DNA of 64,000 nt from Torreya grandis (taxonomy: Eukaryota; Streptophyta; Pinopsida; Cupressales; Taxaceae), in assembly GCA_037957365.1 (NCBI GenBank), contig JARHVA010007801.1:169501-233500 (forward strand). Direction: 5' to 3'. Numbering within the stretch: the stretch's first letter is position 1; each line of letters begins with the position of its first letter. The notes beneath the pieces were generated by a model that worked only from the letters and a program-made list of their open reading frames with translations, had not been told where the DNA came from and made no database searches. This document shows positions 48,861 through 62,321 of the stretch, in pieces. A program made the position numbers and the translations under genes.

Positions 48861-51800
48861 ATGCACATACAGACACATATGCAGATGCAAACACACAAAC
48901 TAAAACACACACCTCATTGGTTAATTTTATTTATGGGGTTGTAAATTTTTTTGACATTAGCATATTTTATGTTTTGAATATCATTCTTATGATGATGCTA
49001 TAATCCAATGTGTCTTTTATTATTTTATAGAAAATGTGATCATTGATAAGAACAAAAACTAGAGTGTAAATATGACATCTAAAGTAAGTAGATTAAAAAA
49101 AAGCAAAATATGTGTAAGAAAATTAAATGTTAAACATATCATATGTAATTAAGATGAAAATTTTAAGTCAAAACATAAGTTAGGTAAAACATTGTGAGCA
49201 AGAACTCATAGATCACATAAATAAAATAAAATATAATTAAAAATCTAAGGTACAAGATGCAAAATACAACTATAAAAATGGATATCAAATGTAAGAAAAC
49301 CTAAAAGATAATCAAATAAGGATATTGAATTAATTAAAGATCATTTAATTTAAGACGAGTAAAAATTTCAATCAAATAAAGGTGAAAATAATATGAATGT
49401 AAAAACATCTAGTGTAAGACAACTAAAAAATAAAATCAAACAAGGATATAAAACAAAATAAAAGTAAAGATTATAATGAGTGAAAATGTGAAATAGATGC
49501 TTGTGTTAAAGGGTAGTGTAGGAAATAATAACCATATAGATAATGAAAAATATGGCGTATAAAGGAAAGGTGTGATGGGTGATAAGATAAGAAGTTAACA
49601 CTAATTGACCTTGGAAAACCCCTTTGTTATGTCATAACCATGTTAAATACATAGACATACATAGATTCATACATACATTCATATAATTTGAACAAAAATA
49701 ACAGGAGAAATTTTCACCTATATTTTAGCATGAAAAAATGTAATGAGATCCACAACTATGTTACATCCAACACAAAAACTATACCACATACATAACCCAT
49801 CAAAAACTTCATTAGGAGGAATTTTAACCACTTAGTATTTGGATATAAGTGGGTTAGTATGGTCTTACCCACTCAATTATATCCACACACAATGTTGTGG
49901 CCTTCCAAAAAAAGTTGTTACTAACTTATGCACTTCTTCAAGTACATGTACGGGCTATAGAACAAATAGTAACTCATGAGTAATTCAGTAAAGTTGAGAA
50001 AATAGTTGTAAACTAAGATTAATTTCAACAAAAGAATAATCATACTAAACTTTATTATGTAATATTTATCAAATCACAAGTGGTAGACAAATATCAATGG
50101 AAAAAAGACTATTTACAAAATTAATGTAGAACATTTGAACACATTTTCATTTCATAGGCAAACTGATGCATGAGGTTTGACACGAGCTACTTCAATAAGT
50201 GTGCAATCTTGATGGGATGGTTTAATAACCATGCTTAAGTTCTACTTAGGAACATATTAACATTCTTCAAGTATGGTAAAATCTCATGACAAAGTATGCC
50301 TAAGAATTTTATAATGACTTGGGTTAGATTTACATTTCCCATTATTACCGACACTAGTGTTGCTTGAGTTCAATGTACCTGATACATATTAATAGTACCA
50401 TGGACTAAATTTACTTATATTAATTATTTTTTTTAATCTTATTCTTAAATATTTTCCCTTGTCTTATAACCATGTTCTTAGTCTAAGTATTATTTATTTT
50501 TTATTTTAACACTAGATCTTAACTTGTTCTTAAAATCCAAAGTAGATTCTTAGAATAAAAATATAATTTCATCAACTTCTTTTACCATTAAAAGATATGA
50601 AATAGATTTTTAAAAGTATTCAATTGGCTTATTCTAATCATAAAGAATTTGGTCCTCAATCATAATATGCTTTAGATAGGAATATCCATACCCTTTTAAA
50701 AACATTCCATGAATTATATTATTTCCAAATTACCTTCAACATATGTGTAAGGTTCACATAATATTATTGTAATTTAATTTCAATGAATTATTTAGGAGCT
50801 TCCCATAACAATCCACTGCACTTAATAGTGCTTAATAATTTAAAAGTCAAATGATTATCTTCTAGAAGATCTTATTTAGAAGATGTATACATTTTTAATT
50901 ACATAAGTAATTCTCCCATCTTAATCATTATCATACATTCCATCAAGTTATTACAACTCACACATAAGTATTATATTTAATATAATCCATTCAATTCACT
51001 AATTATAATACATGGATTTCACTTTACTAAACTATAGAGTTATATTATAAGGTATTTAATTAAGTCTCAACAAATTTCATTAGTTAATCCATCTCTCATA
51101 GAGGCTGGTATAATACATAGTGATTAGAAAATTCCTTCAAAACACAATTTTCAACTACACCAAAATATGTTACTACAATGTTTATCATAGGTTAACTTAT
51201 TCAAAGAATAGCATCACTTGGATTTTAGAATATTGAGGTTAATTTTAAAGGAACCATTCAAAGTAACCTGTCATACTAACATTACATTTCAATTCTCATA
51301 TTCTCAATGTAATAAAATAATCTTGTCATACTCATATTAACTTTTACAACTGAGTTCTAAAAGAATTACTTGTATCTTAAAATAACCAAGTAATTCAAAA
51401 TCAAAATAATTATAGGGTACAATTACAACCAAAGACATAAATACATTTATAGATCATGAGTCAACATAAAACCAATATCAAATATCAACTCAAAATGATG
51501 CATATTTATAATCAAATCTATCAACTACTTATTGTAAATAAGTGTCTAACTACCAGTACATGATAAATACAACATAGCTATGTTATTATATCAAAGGTAT
51601 TAATGAACCAATTTAATTTCATATTTAAATAGTAATAAAATATTTTATATATAATCAAATGATTAACTACTATCATATCATGAATGAAACTTACATGATA
51701 ACATATATCTCTTTTTATCAAGTATAACTATGAAGAATAAAATGAATTACATCATATCATTATTAATTTATCTCTAGCCAATCGTCACAACTCATAGTAA

Positions 51801-53059
51801 GAAGAAATGAATCAAATGATTTCACATAAACCAATGAAGGTAAAATCACCTCACCAATCCAAATGATCCCAATAATAAGTGTCCCTATACCACCCTAACC
51901 ATCAATTGGATATGGATCAAGGTAGTAGAGAAATAATGGATAAAGGAAACTGAAACAAATTGAGCTTGAATACATTCAAATAATTGATCAACATATATAA
52001 AATGAACCATGTAAACTAACTTGTTGATGCATGTAAGTGTATCACAAGTGGTTCTAAGTGTTTAAGAAAAACTGCTTAGTTTTGAATTCAGAGAATCCAA
52101 TGCATGAGTTGTAGGTTGTGATAATATTGTTCTCTGTGGTGGAATAATAGTAGAACAAGTGAACTGTTTCACAATATTTATAGTGTTTGGTTATGGGAGC
52201 AACCATGGCTTCTAGCTAATCTTTATGAAATTTAAAGTGATCCTGACTAAGTGAAGTTAATTATGCTAAAAAAATTAAATCTAGAGGCTAATCTAAAGTG
52301 TATATTTACAATGAAACTATTCTAAAGTGATTTGATAAAATAAATAAGCAAAAGGAAAGGTAGGGTAGAGAAGGAACATGTTCATGTTGCTAATTTATTA
52401 CATAGATATTATGAAAAAGTTCAAATGTCATCCAAATATGCAATTGAAATTAATGTATAACATGAAATAACATAAGTTTAATTCCTACTACACATTAGGA
52501 AAGCATTTGAGGAAATGAAAGAATGCAAATAAGAACTTGATTTACATTGAATATTTACTCTTGCATGTAAATAACATAAGCACATCCATAAGAATAGAAT
52601 AAAAAATGAAATAAACCTAATATATTTTAATAAACCTAGCATTAGCACAAGTTAAAAAATCTGCATTTGGAAAGTGCACATCAAGTATCAATAAAAACCA
52701 TTTAAATCTATATCATAAACCAGGAAATTAAAAGTGAAACCATGATAGAATTCACATAAATAAACAAGATAGACTTTTTAGAATTCCTTGTTTACATTAA
52801 TTTCTCCAACATTAATACAAGTATTATATCTCAAAACTCCCTCCCTTTTCATAATGAATAATACCTCTTTATATATACAATTCATGAGGTACATCAGTTA
52901 ATCATATCAAGTGTTAAGGACAACTATCCTTTTGTAATCATTCTAGAACCTTTTAAGCACTCTAAATGACTAACCTATAGGAATTGTGCTTTACAAGTTG
53001 TGTATGCCTTTTTAAAGAAGAATATTCTAGTATCAAAATATTACACATGGTAATTTACA
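48861..53059. other. unassigned AT-rich DNA
   Basis: No coding motif was seen. From here to about 60 kb the plus strand has more C than G, fitting a block of minus-strand elements such as the frame at 53.1-56.2 kb. It may contain the 3' part of that unknown element. Confidence 0.45.
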
Positions 53060-53099
53060 AAAGGGATATACCTAAATAAACTAGTTTGGCCTTGAGATC

Positions 53100-56000
53100 C
53101 CTTTGATGTTCAAGTGCCCTATTGTTGTTGTTGTTGCAACATCTTCATTACCTTGACATGTTGATCATATATTAACTTCAAATTGATAACAAGATCCATG
53201 AAGAGTCCATCCTCTTGATCTGCTAGGTCTCTGAAGAATTTTTTATCTTTTTCCTTGGCTTCCTTTATTCTTCTTACATTCCCAATCCTTTCTTCATTCT
53301 TCATGATCATGTCCAAGATCCTATTGTTGTCATCCCTAGTCCTTCCTTGGATCTTTTTTCTCACTTCTTGCATAACTTGAGAAGCTCTCAACTTGAATTA
53401 TTTATCATTGATTATCCACCTATGGGGATGAGATTAGTGGGATCTATAATCATGCCCCCAAGTATCTACTCCATCTTGCTTACCAACTACTTGCCATCAT
53501 CATAAAGTTCCCCTAGGTTCTTCGACCATTTGATTAAACCCTTAATCTTGTCCACCAGTATTGCCGAGGTCATGTTTATGTGGGCCAAGATAATTGTTTA
53601 AAATCTAATAATTTGATTCTGTATTAGGATACTGATCAAATGCTTTACGTTTCTGCTTAAAGTTTTCCATTAGTGAACTAGATTCATAGCCACATTACTT
53701 TGTTGGCTCACCACACTCTATCTAGACTTCATTACTTTCAAAGAGTTGAACATATAAAACAAAGAGGCTTCAAACATATTTATCATGGCCTCAGGTAATG
53801 ACAAGATAACCTACTTTTCCAAATTTTCCTTGTATTTTTGCATGCCTTTAAGGGAGACTTTCAATTATTTTGATTGTGCTTGGGCTAATTTTAGCATGTT
53901 ATCCTCAAATATGGGATTCTAACCAAGATTTTATCCTACCACTAGTGTCAAATTAGTCAATGGTTCTACTTTATAGAAAGTGATCTCCTCTTCACCAACC
54001 ATGACCTTTTTCTTTTTTACTCTCTACAATCCATCTATCTTGGGGTCAAATTTGACACCAACTAAGGATTATGTTACCTATGGAACTAGGATCTCCATTT
54101 GTGTTCCACTTGGTTCTCCTAGGGTAGCCAATATTATTTCATCTCCATTTTACAAAGTAACAATCCATAGCTTGATCTCTTCATGTACAAGGATGTTGAT
54201 GGCTTGCATCATATCCCAAAGGATGATGTGCATTAGGCACTTTTTGTAATTTGGATCCTTAAATAAACCACTATAGAATGGTTGGTCCATAAATCAATTT
54301 TTCTTCACTAAAGATGTTAACTTCACCGAAAGGAGGAGTGAAATCTACCTTGGGTTTCTTGGTCTTTACTAAAGCAATGGCTAGCTTTGCCTTTCTCTTG
54401 AGAGGGGTGGCAATAGAAACTAGATCCAATACTTTCTTCCACTTTTCTTCCTTTATTTCCTCCATTGCTTCATCATCTAACTCATAGGCTAGTGATAAAA
54501 TTTTGAGGGCATCCTCTATTGTCTCATATGGGTCTAATGCTACCATATAAATCTCTTCCAATTATGATCTTTGTTTCTCTACTTAGGCTAAAGAATATGC
54601 ATTCTCATTAGGCCTTCTTTCCTATAGTCTTTGCTCGATCTATGCCTCAAGTTTGTACTTTATTTGGGGTTTAGCTGATGGAGGTCTAGCTAATGCACTA
54701 CCTAGAAAATGATACTTCCTAGGCCCAAGTTGCCACCTATCATCTCTTTTCTAATTCCTCTCTAGTATAGGCTCAAGTCTAAGGTTATATTCCTTCAATA
54801 TTCTTATATTCTTAGAGTAGCTAGATGCCTTGGTGTAAACAAGGCCAAAAGCACCAGGATGATGATCATAAGGCACATTAAGCATCCCTTTGGTTTTTAA
54901 ATGATCTTTAACCCTTAGATAAGGGTCCCATTACCTTAGCTCATCAATTTTTAGTTTTAAATATGTTCTATATCTAGATGCTACTTCAATGTTCTCCCAC
55001 TATTTGAATATGGTTCTCCCATTAGATATTGGGAGGCTATGTAGGAGCCCTTTCTTCTTGGTCCTACATAGGCCATCAATTCCATGGAGTAATTTATATG
55101 CTACCTCTTTCTATGCTAGGGACATGGATGGGTAGCTTGAGTGGTTGGTTTTGAGTTCCTTCCATTTTGATGATTGTACAATCTAGATACAACCAAATAT
55201 CTCGCATAGTCTCAACATACTTCTTGACTAGTGGGCTGACCCTCTCCATAGGATGACCCATTATAGACTCACTAACGGATGGATATATGTAGTCACAAAT
55301 AAATTATATGTGGTTTATATACTTGAATATGTAAAAATTAAAGTAATATTATGGAACTATCTGATTTTCACTACGTGACCATTCCCTTAAGTTGAGAATC
55401 TACATTGTTGCATAAAAGGCATCTAAAAGGTAGGACATCATGAAAAAATAGGTGCTTTTATTCTTCTTAATTGTAAAAATATAAATTCTCAAAGAGATGT
55501 AGATAATTTCACCTAGAGGAGGGGTCAGCCACTTTTCAACCATGAAGTATACTATAGGCACCCAGACTTGGTCTACATAAGTAGTGGTTACATTCCCACA
55601 CAATCTATTCCACATGGTTATAATCATCCTAATTTTGGGCCTAAATAAGCTGATTAGAATGCTCTTGTTAAAGTTTGAAAAGACTTGGTTCCTAGAATAC
55701 AACCATAGGGATAGAATGTCTTTCAAATTATTATTCTAGGCCCAAACATTGATAAAAGTTAGGTCAACTTCGGGTTTGGGAAATTTATAGTAGTTTTCAA
55801 ATGCTACAACAAAAATATAGGGCTACATTTTTATGGGTATGTTCGTTGATTAACATGCCCTTATCAATTTTAGCATCTTTAAAAATAGGAGTAAGAATGA
55901 TGATACAAAAAAAGACCTTAGGTTTTGATACCACATAGCGTAGGCCTGTCATTTGGATTGTAACTATGTTTTAGTAGAGCCTCTTGGAAACACATTCTTA

Positions 56001-56179
56001 TTTTCTTCTCAGCTAAAGGGCTATTGGTTCTTAATGGTCCAAAATAAGTTTGACCAATTTTTGTCTTCGATATTTAGAGTAGTGGCATTAAACTCTGTGT
56101 CTTTGAAAATCCTACCCTCAAGATCAGTGGTCAGATAGAGCTTCACATCTTCTTTTGAAACACCCTTCCTAGCTTCCAT
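53100..56179 (-). pseudogene. large decayed reading frame of unknown family (about 1,000 codons)
   Basis: From an ATG at 56,179 (MEARKGVSKEDVKLYLTTD) coding-like sequence runs down to about 53,100. It is broken by stops and a few frame changes, some at T or A runs (near 55,910 and 55,790). Landmarks are FPKPEVDLTFINVW and WNRLCGNVTTTYVDQVWVPI (55,770-55,560), VAYKLLHGIDGLCRTKKKG (55,110-55,060), VALDPYETIEDALKILSLAY (54,543-54,480), a basic stretch KRKAKLAIALVKTKKPK, VKFDPKIDGL (54,050), MTSAILVDKIKGLIKW (53,570) and a charged, helix-rich C-terminus ending in poly-Gln. Almost every stop is TAG or TAA where Gln fits. I do not recognise the family. It could be an extra ORF of a large retroelement or a dead host gene. 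Confidence 0.6.
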
Positions 56180-56218
56180 GGTTGTGGATTAACTAGTGGA
56201 ATTTAATTTGATTCTGGA

Positions 56219-56249
56219 TTGAATTATCCTTGCACAGGTGATAATTCAA
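56219..56249 (-). promoter_or_regulatory. 10-bp perfect hairpin in the leader of the unknown frame
   Basis: TTGAATTATC at 56,219-56,228 and GATAATTCAA at 56,240-56,249 are exact inverted repeats around an 11-base loop. They lie 40 bases upstream of the ATG at 56,179 on the minus strand, so an RNA from there would carry the stem in its leader. Confidence 0.6.
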
Positions 56250-56394
56250 TGTTATTTAGCTCGATTATGATGAATATAGGGTCAAATTATGTATTTTGTA
56301 CTTACTATGGATTTTTTAAGGTTTTATTAATGTTTTAATGGTGTAATCTAGTTTAAATAGTGAGTTTCATTCCTTAGATCTTATTTGAATAATG

Positions 56395-56402
56395 TATTTA
56401 TA
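56395..56402 (-). promoter_or_regulatory. candidate TATA box for the unknown frame
   Basis: Read on the minus strand, GGTATAAATACA lies about 215 bases upstream of the ATG. No primer-binding site is visible between it and the ATG. It is a sequence match only. Confidence 0.45.
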
Positions 56403-56559
56403 CCTTTGCTTTAAATGGGTCCATGATATCTCTAAATCTGACTTGGTGCTTATGTGACTCCATCATGTCACACATCTCATTAATATTTATAAAGTGACCA
56501 TTTGTCTTTTAAGACACATTCCAACATCCCATTGGGTCTCAGTTTGTTGAAAATTCTAC

Positions 56560-57300
56560 CTCACCTCACACCATTGATTTGGATCTAAAAGATTAAATGT
56601 TATTGGTTGATTTTATGCTTGACACCTAAGATTATGCCATGTGTCACTTTTGTGGGCTTTCTCTGTGCTTCCAACTATCATTTTATTCATAGGCCAATGT
56701 CTTTGTACCATACGGTAGCTTCTCATTCATCTTTGGGATCTTTGAAAAGTCAACTTTTAATACACACCATTGGATCATGGTTACACATATCAAAGTGCAT
56801 CATTGATCTAGATCCTTTAAATTCTATCCTTTACTCCATGAACCATTTATTTTCTATCTCAATATCTATGATGGTGACACTTATTACCTTCTCTCTCTTC
56901 TTGGGGCTTCATTGAAGTTTTGACTAAATGATCACCATTGATCAAAACATGTACGTCTAGCCACGTACCATCGATCTTTGGGAAGATTCTCAAGTTTTAA
57001 CTATCCATTTTGGGCATGACACTTGTCATCTCTACACTTGATTTCTAGGATTTTACTTTTCAACCTTTGATTTACACTGGTGGATAATATTTGACCAATC
57101 AAACATACTCTATTGGATCTGAATTTGAGGGGTTAAACATCACTTTATGCTTTTTGTTATTTTTCTGAAATTATGACACTTGTCACCTCACTTGTCTTGG
57201 GGTTTTGTTAAAGTTTTGACTTGATACATACCATAAATTAGAATGTGTATGCTTAGTCACGTACTATGGATCTTTGAGAAGATGATCAAGCTATATCTTG
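56560..57300 (-). repeat. degenerate direct repeats upstream of the unknown frame
   Basis: Bases 56,905-56,985 and 57,201-57,285 match at an offset of about 296 bases. Both hold GGGGCTTCATTGAAGTTTTGA or a variant, and then (A/G)TCACGTAC and GATCTTTG(G/A)GAAGAT. GACACTTGTCA or a close variant recurs near 56,640, 56,877, 57,018 and 57,177. Similar AAGTGTCA blocks repeat in the gypsy LTRs at 14.8 and 27.9 kb. This looks like the U3 part of an LTR, or a repeat-rich promoter, in minus orientation. Confidence 0.5.
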
Positions 57301-58596
57301 GGGCTATGGATTAACTTTTTAACTTTAATTGTACACCATTATATCAACCTTGCCCGAGTAAATGTGCATTGTCAATCCTAGATATGATAAAATAAAATCA
57401 AGTAAGGCTTGGGAAATATAGAGAACTTAGAATAAAATTTTATACTATGGTTTTATTTGTGTTGAAAAACACAACAAAACCTTAGTATGAAAAATTAAGC
57501 TAAGTTTTAAACATAATAAAGGGGACCCTGATTTAGTTAGTCCATAAAAATAATAAAGAATTAAGGGTGTCCCAGGATGTAGAAAACTTAGCATGAAGGC
57601 TTATACTAAGGTTTTATTCATGTTAATAAACATGATTAAGACATTAGGATAAAGTGTAAGCTATGTTTTAAACAAATATAAAGTGTTCCTACATAATTTT
57701 CAAATAAAGTGACGTTGTTTAATTTTGAATTCAAATTAATAGGTCCTAGGTTAAAATACATTCTAAGATATAAAAACCTAGGTTTTAACATTATTTACTC
57801 ATGAATTCAATCAAACCATTAAAGAATTTTAACAAAGGGTCAAACTATAATTTTAAGTATGAAACCTTGAACATTGTTCATTCGCTTGAAAACACATGAA
57901 GCAAACATTAGCAAAATTAGGCAAAATAAGACAAGAATCAAATGGAGACATGATATTCAAGATAAACGAAAATTAGGTGTGGGTGATATTTAAATAAAGA
58001 ACTTAGATCAAGTGGCATTTTTAAATTTAGAGCAAAAAATTGCAAAATTTTGAAACAAGGGTTCCCATTTTTAGAAATGGGGGTATGTTGACCTCAACAC
58101 AACTCACAAAGATACATTAACTTGGTACCTAATTATGATTAAATCTCACTTTTTGAGCTTATAAATTTATGGGCCATATTCTATTTGAGAATATAATATG
58201 GCTCTTAACCATAATTTATTTGGCAATTGTCTTCACATACTATCTTAATAGATATTAATGAGTTAAAATTAAACTTGTAAAAAGAAGACATAGTTCTAAT
58301 CAATTAAAATCAATAAACTAAAAACTTATGTAAAGCTATAGGTCACATTTTTTTTAATAAAATATACTTTTCTAATAATAGTGAAATCTTAAATAACGAA
58401 TTTAATGATTAATGCAATCATAACACATAAAACTAATCAAATAATCAATGTTTTCAAACATAAGTCAACTTAATAACAAACTAAAATAATTTCCAACATC
58501 ATTACCAAAACTAAGACACTAATTCCAACATGATTTACACAAACTCAAGTCAATCGAATAATATAACAAAATTCAAACAAATCATGTAGATGGAAT
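57301..58596. other. unassigned AT-rich DNA
   Basis: No frame or repeat family can be supported. A phrase like CTTAG(T/G)ATGAAA-AAG-TAAGTTTTAAACA recurs near 57,480-57,510, 57,590-57,610 and 57,645-57,675, which suggests old short duplications. Confidence 0.4.
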
Positions 58597-59103
<507 letters not shown>

Positions 59104-59104
<1 letters not shown>

Positions 59105-60424
59105 ATTTTTCCATAAAACCCAAAAAATCATTTTGAACCCTTATAGAGACTCATTATATCATTTCCCTCAATGTATGGCTATGGTTTAAAATAACCAGTA
59201 GACTAAATCCTATTTATTATTTTATAAGCTCAACTACATCCAAGTTAGGGTTTTTGAAATATAAAACCAAATCAAACACCCAACATAGTCAAAAATATCT
59301 TAGTCATAGCCATTCAAACAATGTCTTCACAAAAAAATAAACCTCACCAAATTTTTGAGTCATAAAACCAAATATAATAAACACATTGTCACTAAAAAAA
59401 TACATAGCCTCTTATTGTAAAGAAAAGAATCACAATTGTATAAAAACCAACCACTAAGTAAAAACATATATGCAATGAGTATCCACTTGTACATAATCAT
59501 ATAAAAAAACAAAATAACTGTAAATATCAAGAACAACGCACTATATTTATCCATCAAAATCCATGGTCAAGCTATCTATAGACACCATGCATCTAATAAG
59601 AAACCAAAACCCTTGACCTTAGTTAGGTTTTTATTCCAAAACACCATAACATAAGCAAAAATAATGAAAGTGTTTATGGCTAAAACCATAACTCATTTTG
59701 CCATTAAAAACCCACTTTAAAATGTAAACATAAAATTTAAAAACATTACTTACTTGGATTTTGGAAGTAGACCATAGAAGAAAATTTCCCTTCCCTTTCA
59801 GTCTCCCAAAAATCTATGCTAAACTAACACCAAAAATTGACATGCTTAAAATAAAAGCATTCAAATAATATATGATAAACCAAAACTCAATTAAATCTAC
59901 TCAACTCTTGCATGACTATCAAGATTAAAGATTTAAAATATAGTTCAAGCTCCCAAAAAACTTCATGAAAAAACTACATTACATTGCCTTTGGTTGCCAA
60001 GCCCATTTTTTTGGCAGAGTCTGCCTAAGACATAGAGCTCTTTGAAATGACCAAGTCCAAATGAATCAAATAAAACCTAAGAACCCAAAGAAACATATTG
60101 ACCCATTTTCATGGTAACTCGAGCCAATTTCATGACTTTAAATTTATATGGCATAATAAACACACCAAATAATTACCAATGCCCCCAAGGTGGGTTGAAC
60201 ATCTAACACCTAAGCATATGCCCATGGCAAACTTATCTATCATAAATATGACAATGAAAAAATAATGATAAGGGTCCTTTAATGCTTAATCTTAATACAC
60301 AATTTTAAAACATAGAACATATAGGACATGTCCATAATTCTTACAACCGTAACATGGTTATTTTTAAACATTAAGTTAAATAACATCAAGATAACCAAGC
60401 AAGATAAGTTAAATGACATTTTTT
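59104..60424. other. unassigned, possible chromovirus 3' LTR remnant
   Basis: No gene is seen. On the minus strand it directly follows the integrase tail at 60,425-61,065. AAGAGGAAAAAA (complement of about 60,420-60,431) followed by TGTCATTT could be a purine tract and LTR start, but I found no second LTR copy. Confidence 0.3.
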
Positions 60425-61065
60425 CCTCTTATAGAACCTTAAGATGAGTCCAATATAGAACATGAGATAGATCAAGAATATACTTTCTCAATAAAAAAAA
60501 ATGAAACACATTGTGAATCTAATAAAAGGAAGGTGGAAGGGCTAGCTAGTAGGCAAAAGGACTAGTTTTCTCCAAAATTTCAAAGGGTCCCATAAATTGA
60601 GGGACTAGTTTGGAATAAAAAAACTTATCTCACACTTGGAATTCATGTGGTGTCCTTTTCAAATTAGCATAAATCTTTAACTTATTAGAAACAACCCTTA
60701 AATTTCATCTTATATTTTTCATTTTCCTATCATAATATGGTAAAACATTAGTACCCATAACAATCCTATTTTATAAACTTTCCCAACCAAGTGGAGTTTT
60801 ACACTTGAGTTCATACAAAGCTTTATAAGAAGACATATTAGTCACTGAATGATATGTATTATTATAATAAAATTCAATAAAGCATAAATAATTTTCCCAT
60901 TTACCTTGTTGATCCATAAAATACATTATTAACATGTATTTTATGACCTACCTTAATCTTTCCATCTTACCATCCATTTCAGATGATAAGACAAACTAAT
61001 ATTCAACATTGTACCAAAAGTGACATTCTAAGTTTTCCAAAACCTTGAAATAAAAGTTTAACTTG
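60425..61065 (-). pseudogene. chromovirus-type Ty3/gypsy integrase, C-terminal fragment
   Basis: The minus strand starts at the second-Asp region of the core (FISRFWKT), continues with MLNISLSYH and, after a 1-base shift, MDGKMERLR, which holds the catalytic Glu. It goes on with WENYLCFIEFYYNNTYHS, KALYELKCKTPLGW, a shortened basic segment, PQFMGPFEILEKTS and LALPPSF, then HNVFHFFLLRKYILDLSHVL. These are hallmarks of the integrase C-terminus of chromodomain gypsy elements. Ten to twenty residues between the DKFFY and PQF blocks are missing. Gag, protease and RT are absent, and a chromodomain cannot be shown. Orientation is opposite to the other large elements. Confidence 0.88.
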
Positions 61066-61627
61066 ATTTCATCATGTTGGATTGTTTCACTATGTTTTTA
61101 TATTATTTTCTCTCACTTTTGAAATCAAGTAAAAATTTAAAGAAAGGATGAAGGTATAGATGAACCTAGATCTAGCTGTGTGCTCCATGATCCAGATGAT
61201 GTGAAGAAATCCTCTTTGGCTTGGGAGAAATGATCTTAAATAAGAATGAGACTAGAAATGAGATTGATTAGTAATATTGGAGGGTGTATTTCCCAGTAAG
61301 TGCTATATCTAAGAAGTACAAGACTTTATTAGAAGGTTGTCAATGCACTCATTTAACAAGTTAAGTTATGAAAAATGTTGATAAGAGATGCTTGCATAAA
61401 GTAACAAAAATTTATTAATCACAATGAAATAAATTACTTTCAAGAGAAATGAGTGATTTTTAAAAAAATAACATTAACTTGTTCAAAATAAATACTAAAG
61501 TGCTAAAACATGATTCAAAAAATTGTTTATGACTCTATGTTGTGACATGGGTTGAAAAAAAATATATGGGTGAGGTCTGATGGGTGATTTTAACTTTCTA
61601 TTTTTGAAAAAAATAATTACATAGAGA

Positions 61628-61722
61628 CCAATTCTGATTAGTGTGTAATCGATACTGGCTAAAGGTAATTGATTCCAATCAAGGGTAACCAATGCTAGTC
61701 AAGATTGACCAATGTCTATCAC
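61628..61722. repeat. ACCGAC-type motif cluster A
   Basis: About five tandem units of 19-20 bases, for example GTAATCGATACTGGCTAAAG, GTAACCAATGCTAGTCAAG and ATTGACCAATGTCTATCAC. The cluster is followed by TGTGTGTTTGTCATAGTTC, which resembles the sequence after the array in the copia LTR. Confidence 0.75.
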
Positions 61723-62260
61723 TGTGTGTTTGTCATAGTTCAATTTCTGGATAAAAATGGATTTTGGGTTGATTGTAGAGGGGTTTTATGGGTTATTTGG
61801 GGTTGGATGATGGTCATGACTATAGAATGGGGTCTCAGAAATATCAAACATAGATATTTAACACTCAAATGGATAGGAATGGTCATTAGGGATTTGGTAG
61901 AAAAGGGAATTTTTGGAGTTGTATAATTCCAACAAAAAAGAGAGTGTGGGGAGAGACTAAAAGGGAGTGAATGAAATAAACTACCAAAACTAAATACTTA
62001 ACTAATAAAAAGTATAGGATACTTAATTGTTGTGGAGTTACTATATTGGAGATGTCATAAAGTTGAGTGTAAGCTAATTTGAACCTTGAAACAAAATGGG
62101 CAGAGTAATGATGCTTTAATCCTCATCATTGAGGTGATTAAGCACTTCTTAATCTCTAAACTAGTTCTCTGGTTCATTGGAAAGCTTGGATTCATAAAAT
62201 ATTTTTAGTTCTTGCTCAAATGATTTAGCCTCTTGAGCAAGGGTCCTAGAGTAACCTTAA

Positions 62261-62321
62261 GTAACCGATGTTGGTCCTGGTCAACCGATGTCTGTCAAGG
62301 GATGATCAACATCGGTCAATG
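62261..62321. repeat. ACCGAC-type motif cluster B
   Basis: Three units: GTAACCGATGTTGGTCCTG, GTCAACCGATGTCTGTCAAG and ATGATCAACATCGGTCAATG. The junction GTCAAGGGATGATC is shared with GTCAAGGGTTGATC in the copia LTR at 21,815-21,830. Confidence 0.75.

Noticed and set aside
59104..60424. Definite chromovirus 3' LTR
   Set aside because: A purine tract and LTR start are plausible near 60,420, but no second LTR copy was found to prove it.
61705..61926. 73-codon plus-strand open frame, Trp- and Val-rich
   Set aside because: No family motif, and it follows a motif array resembling LTR sequence; probably chance.
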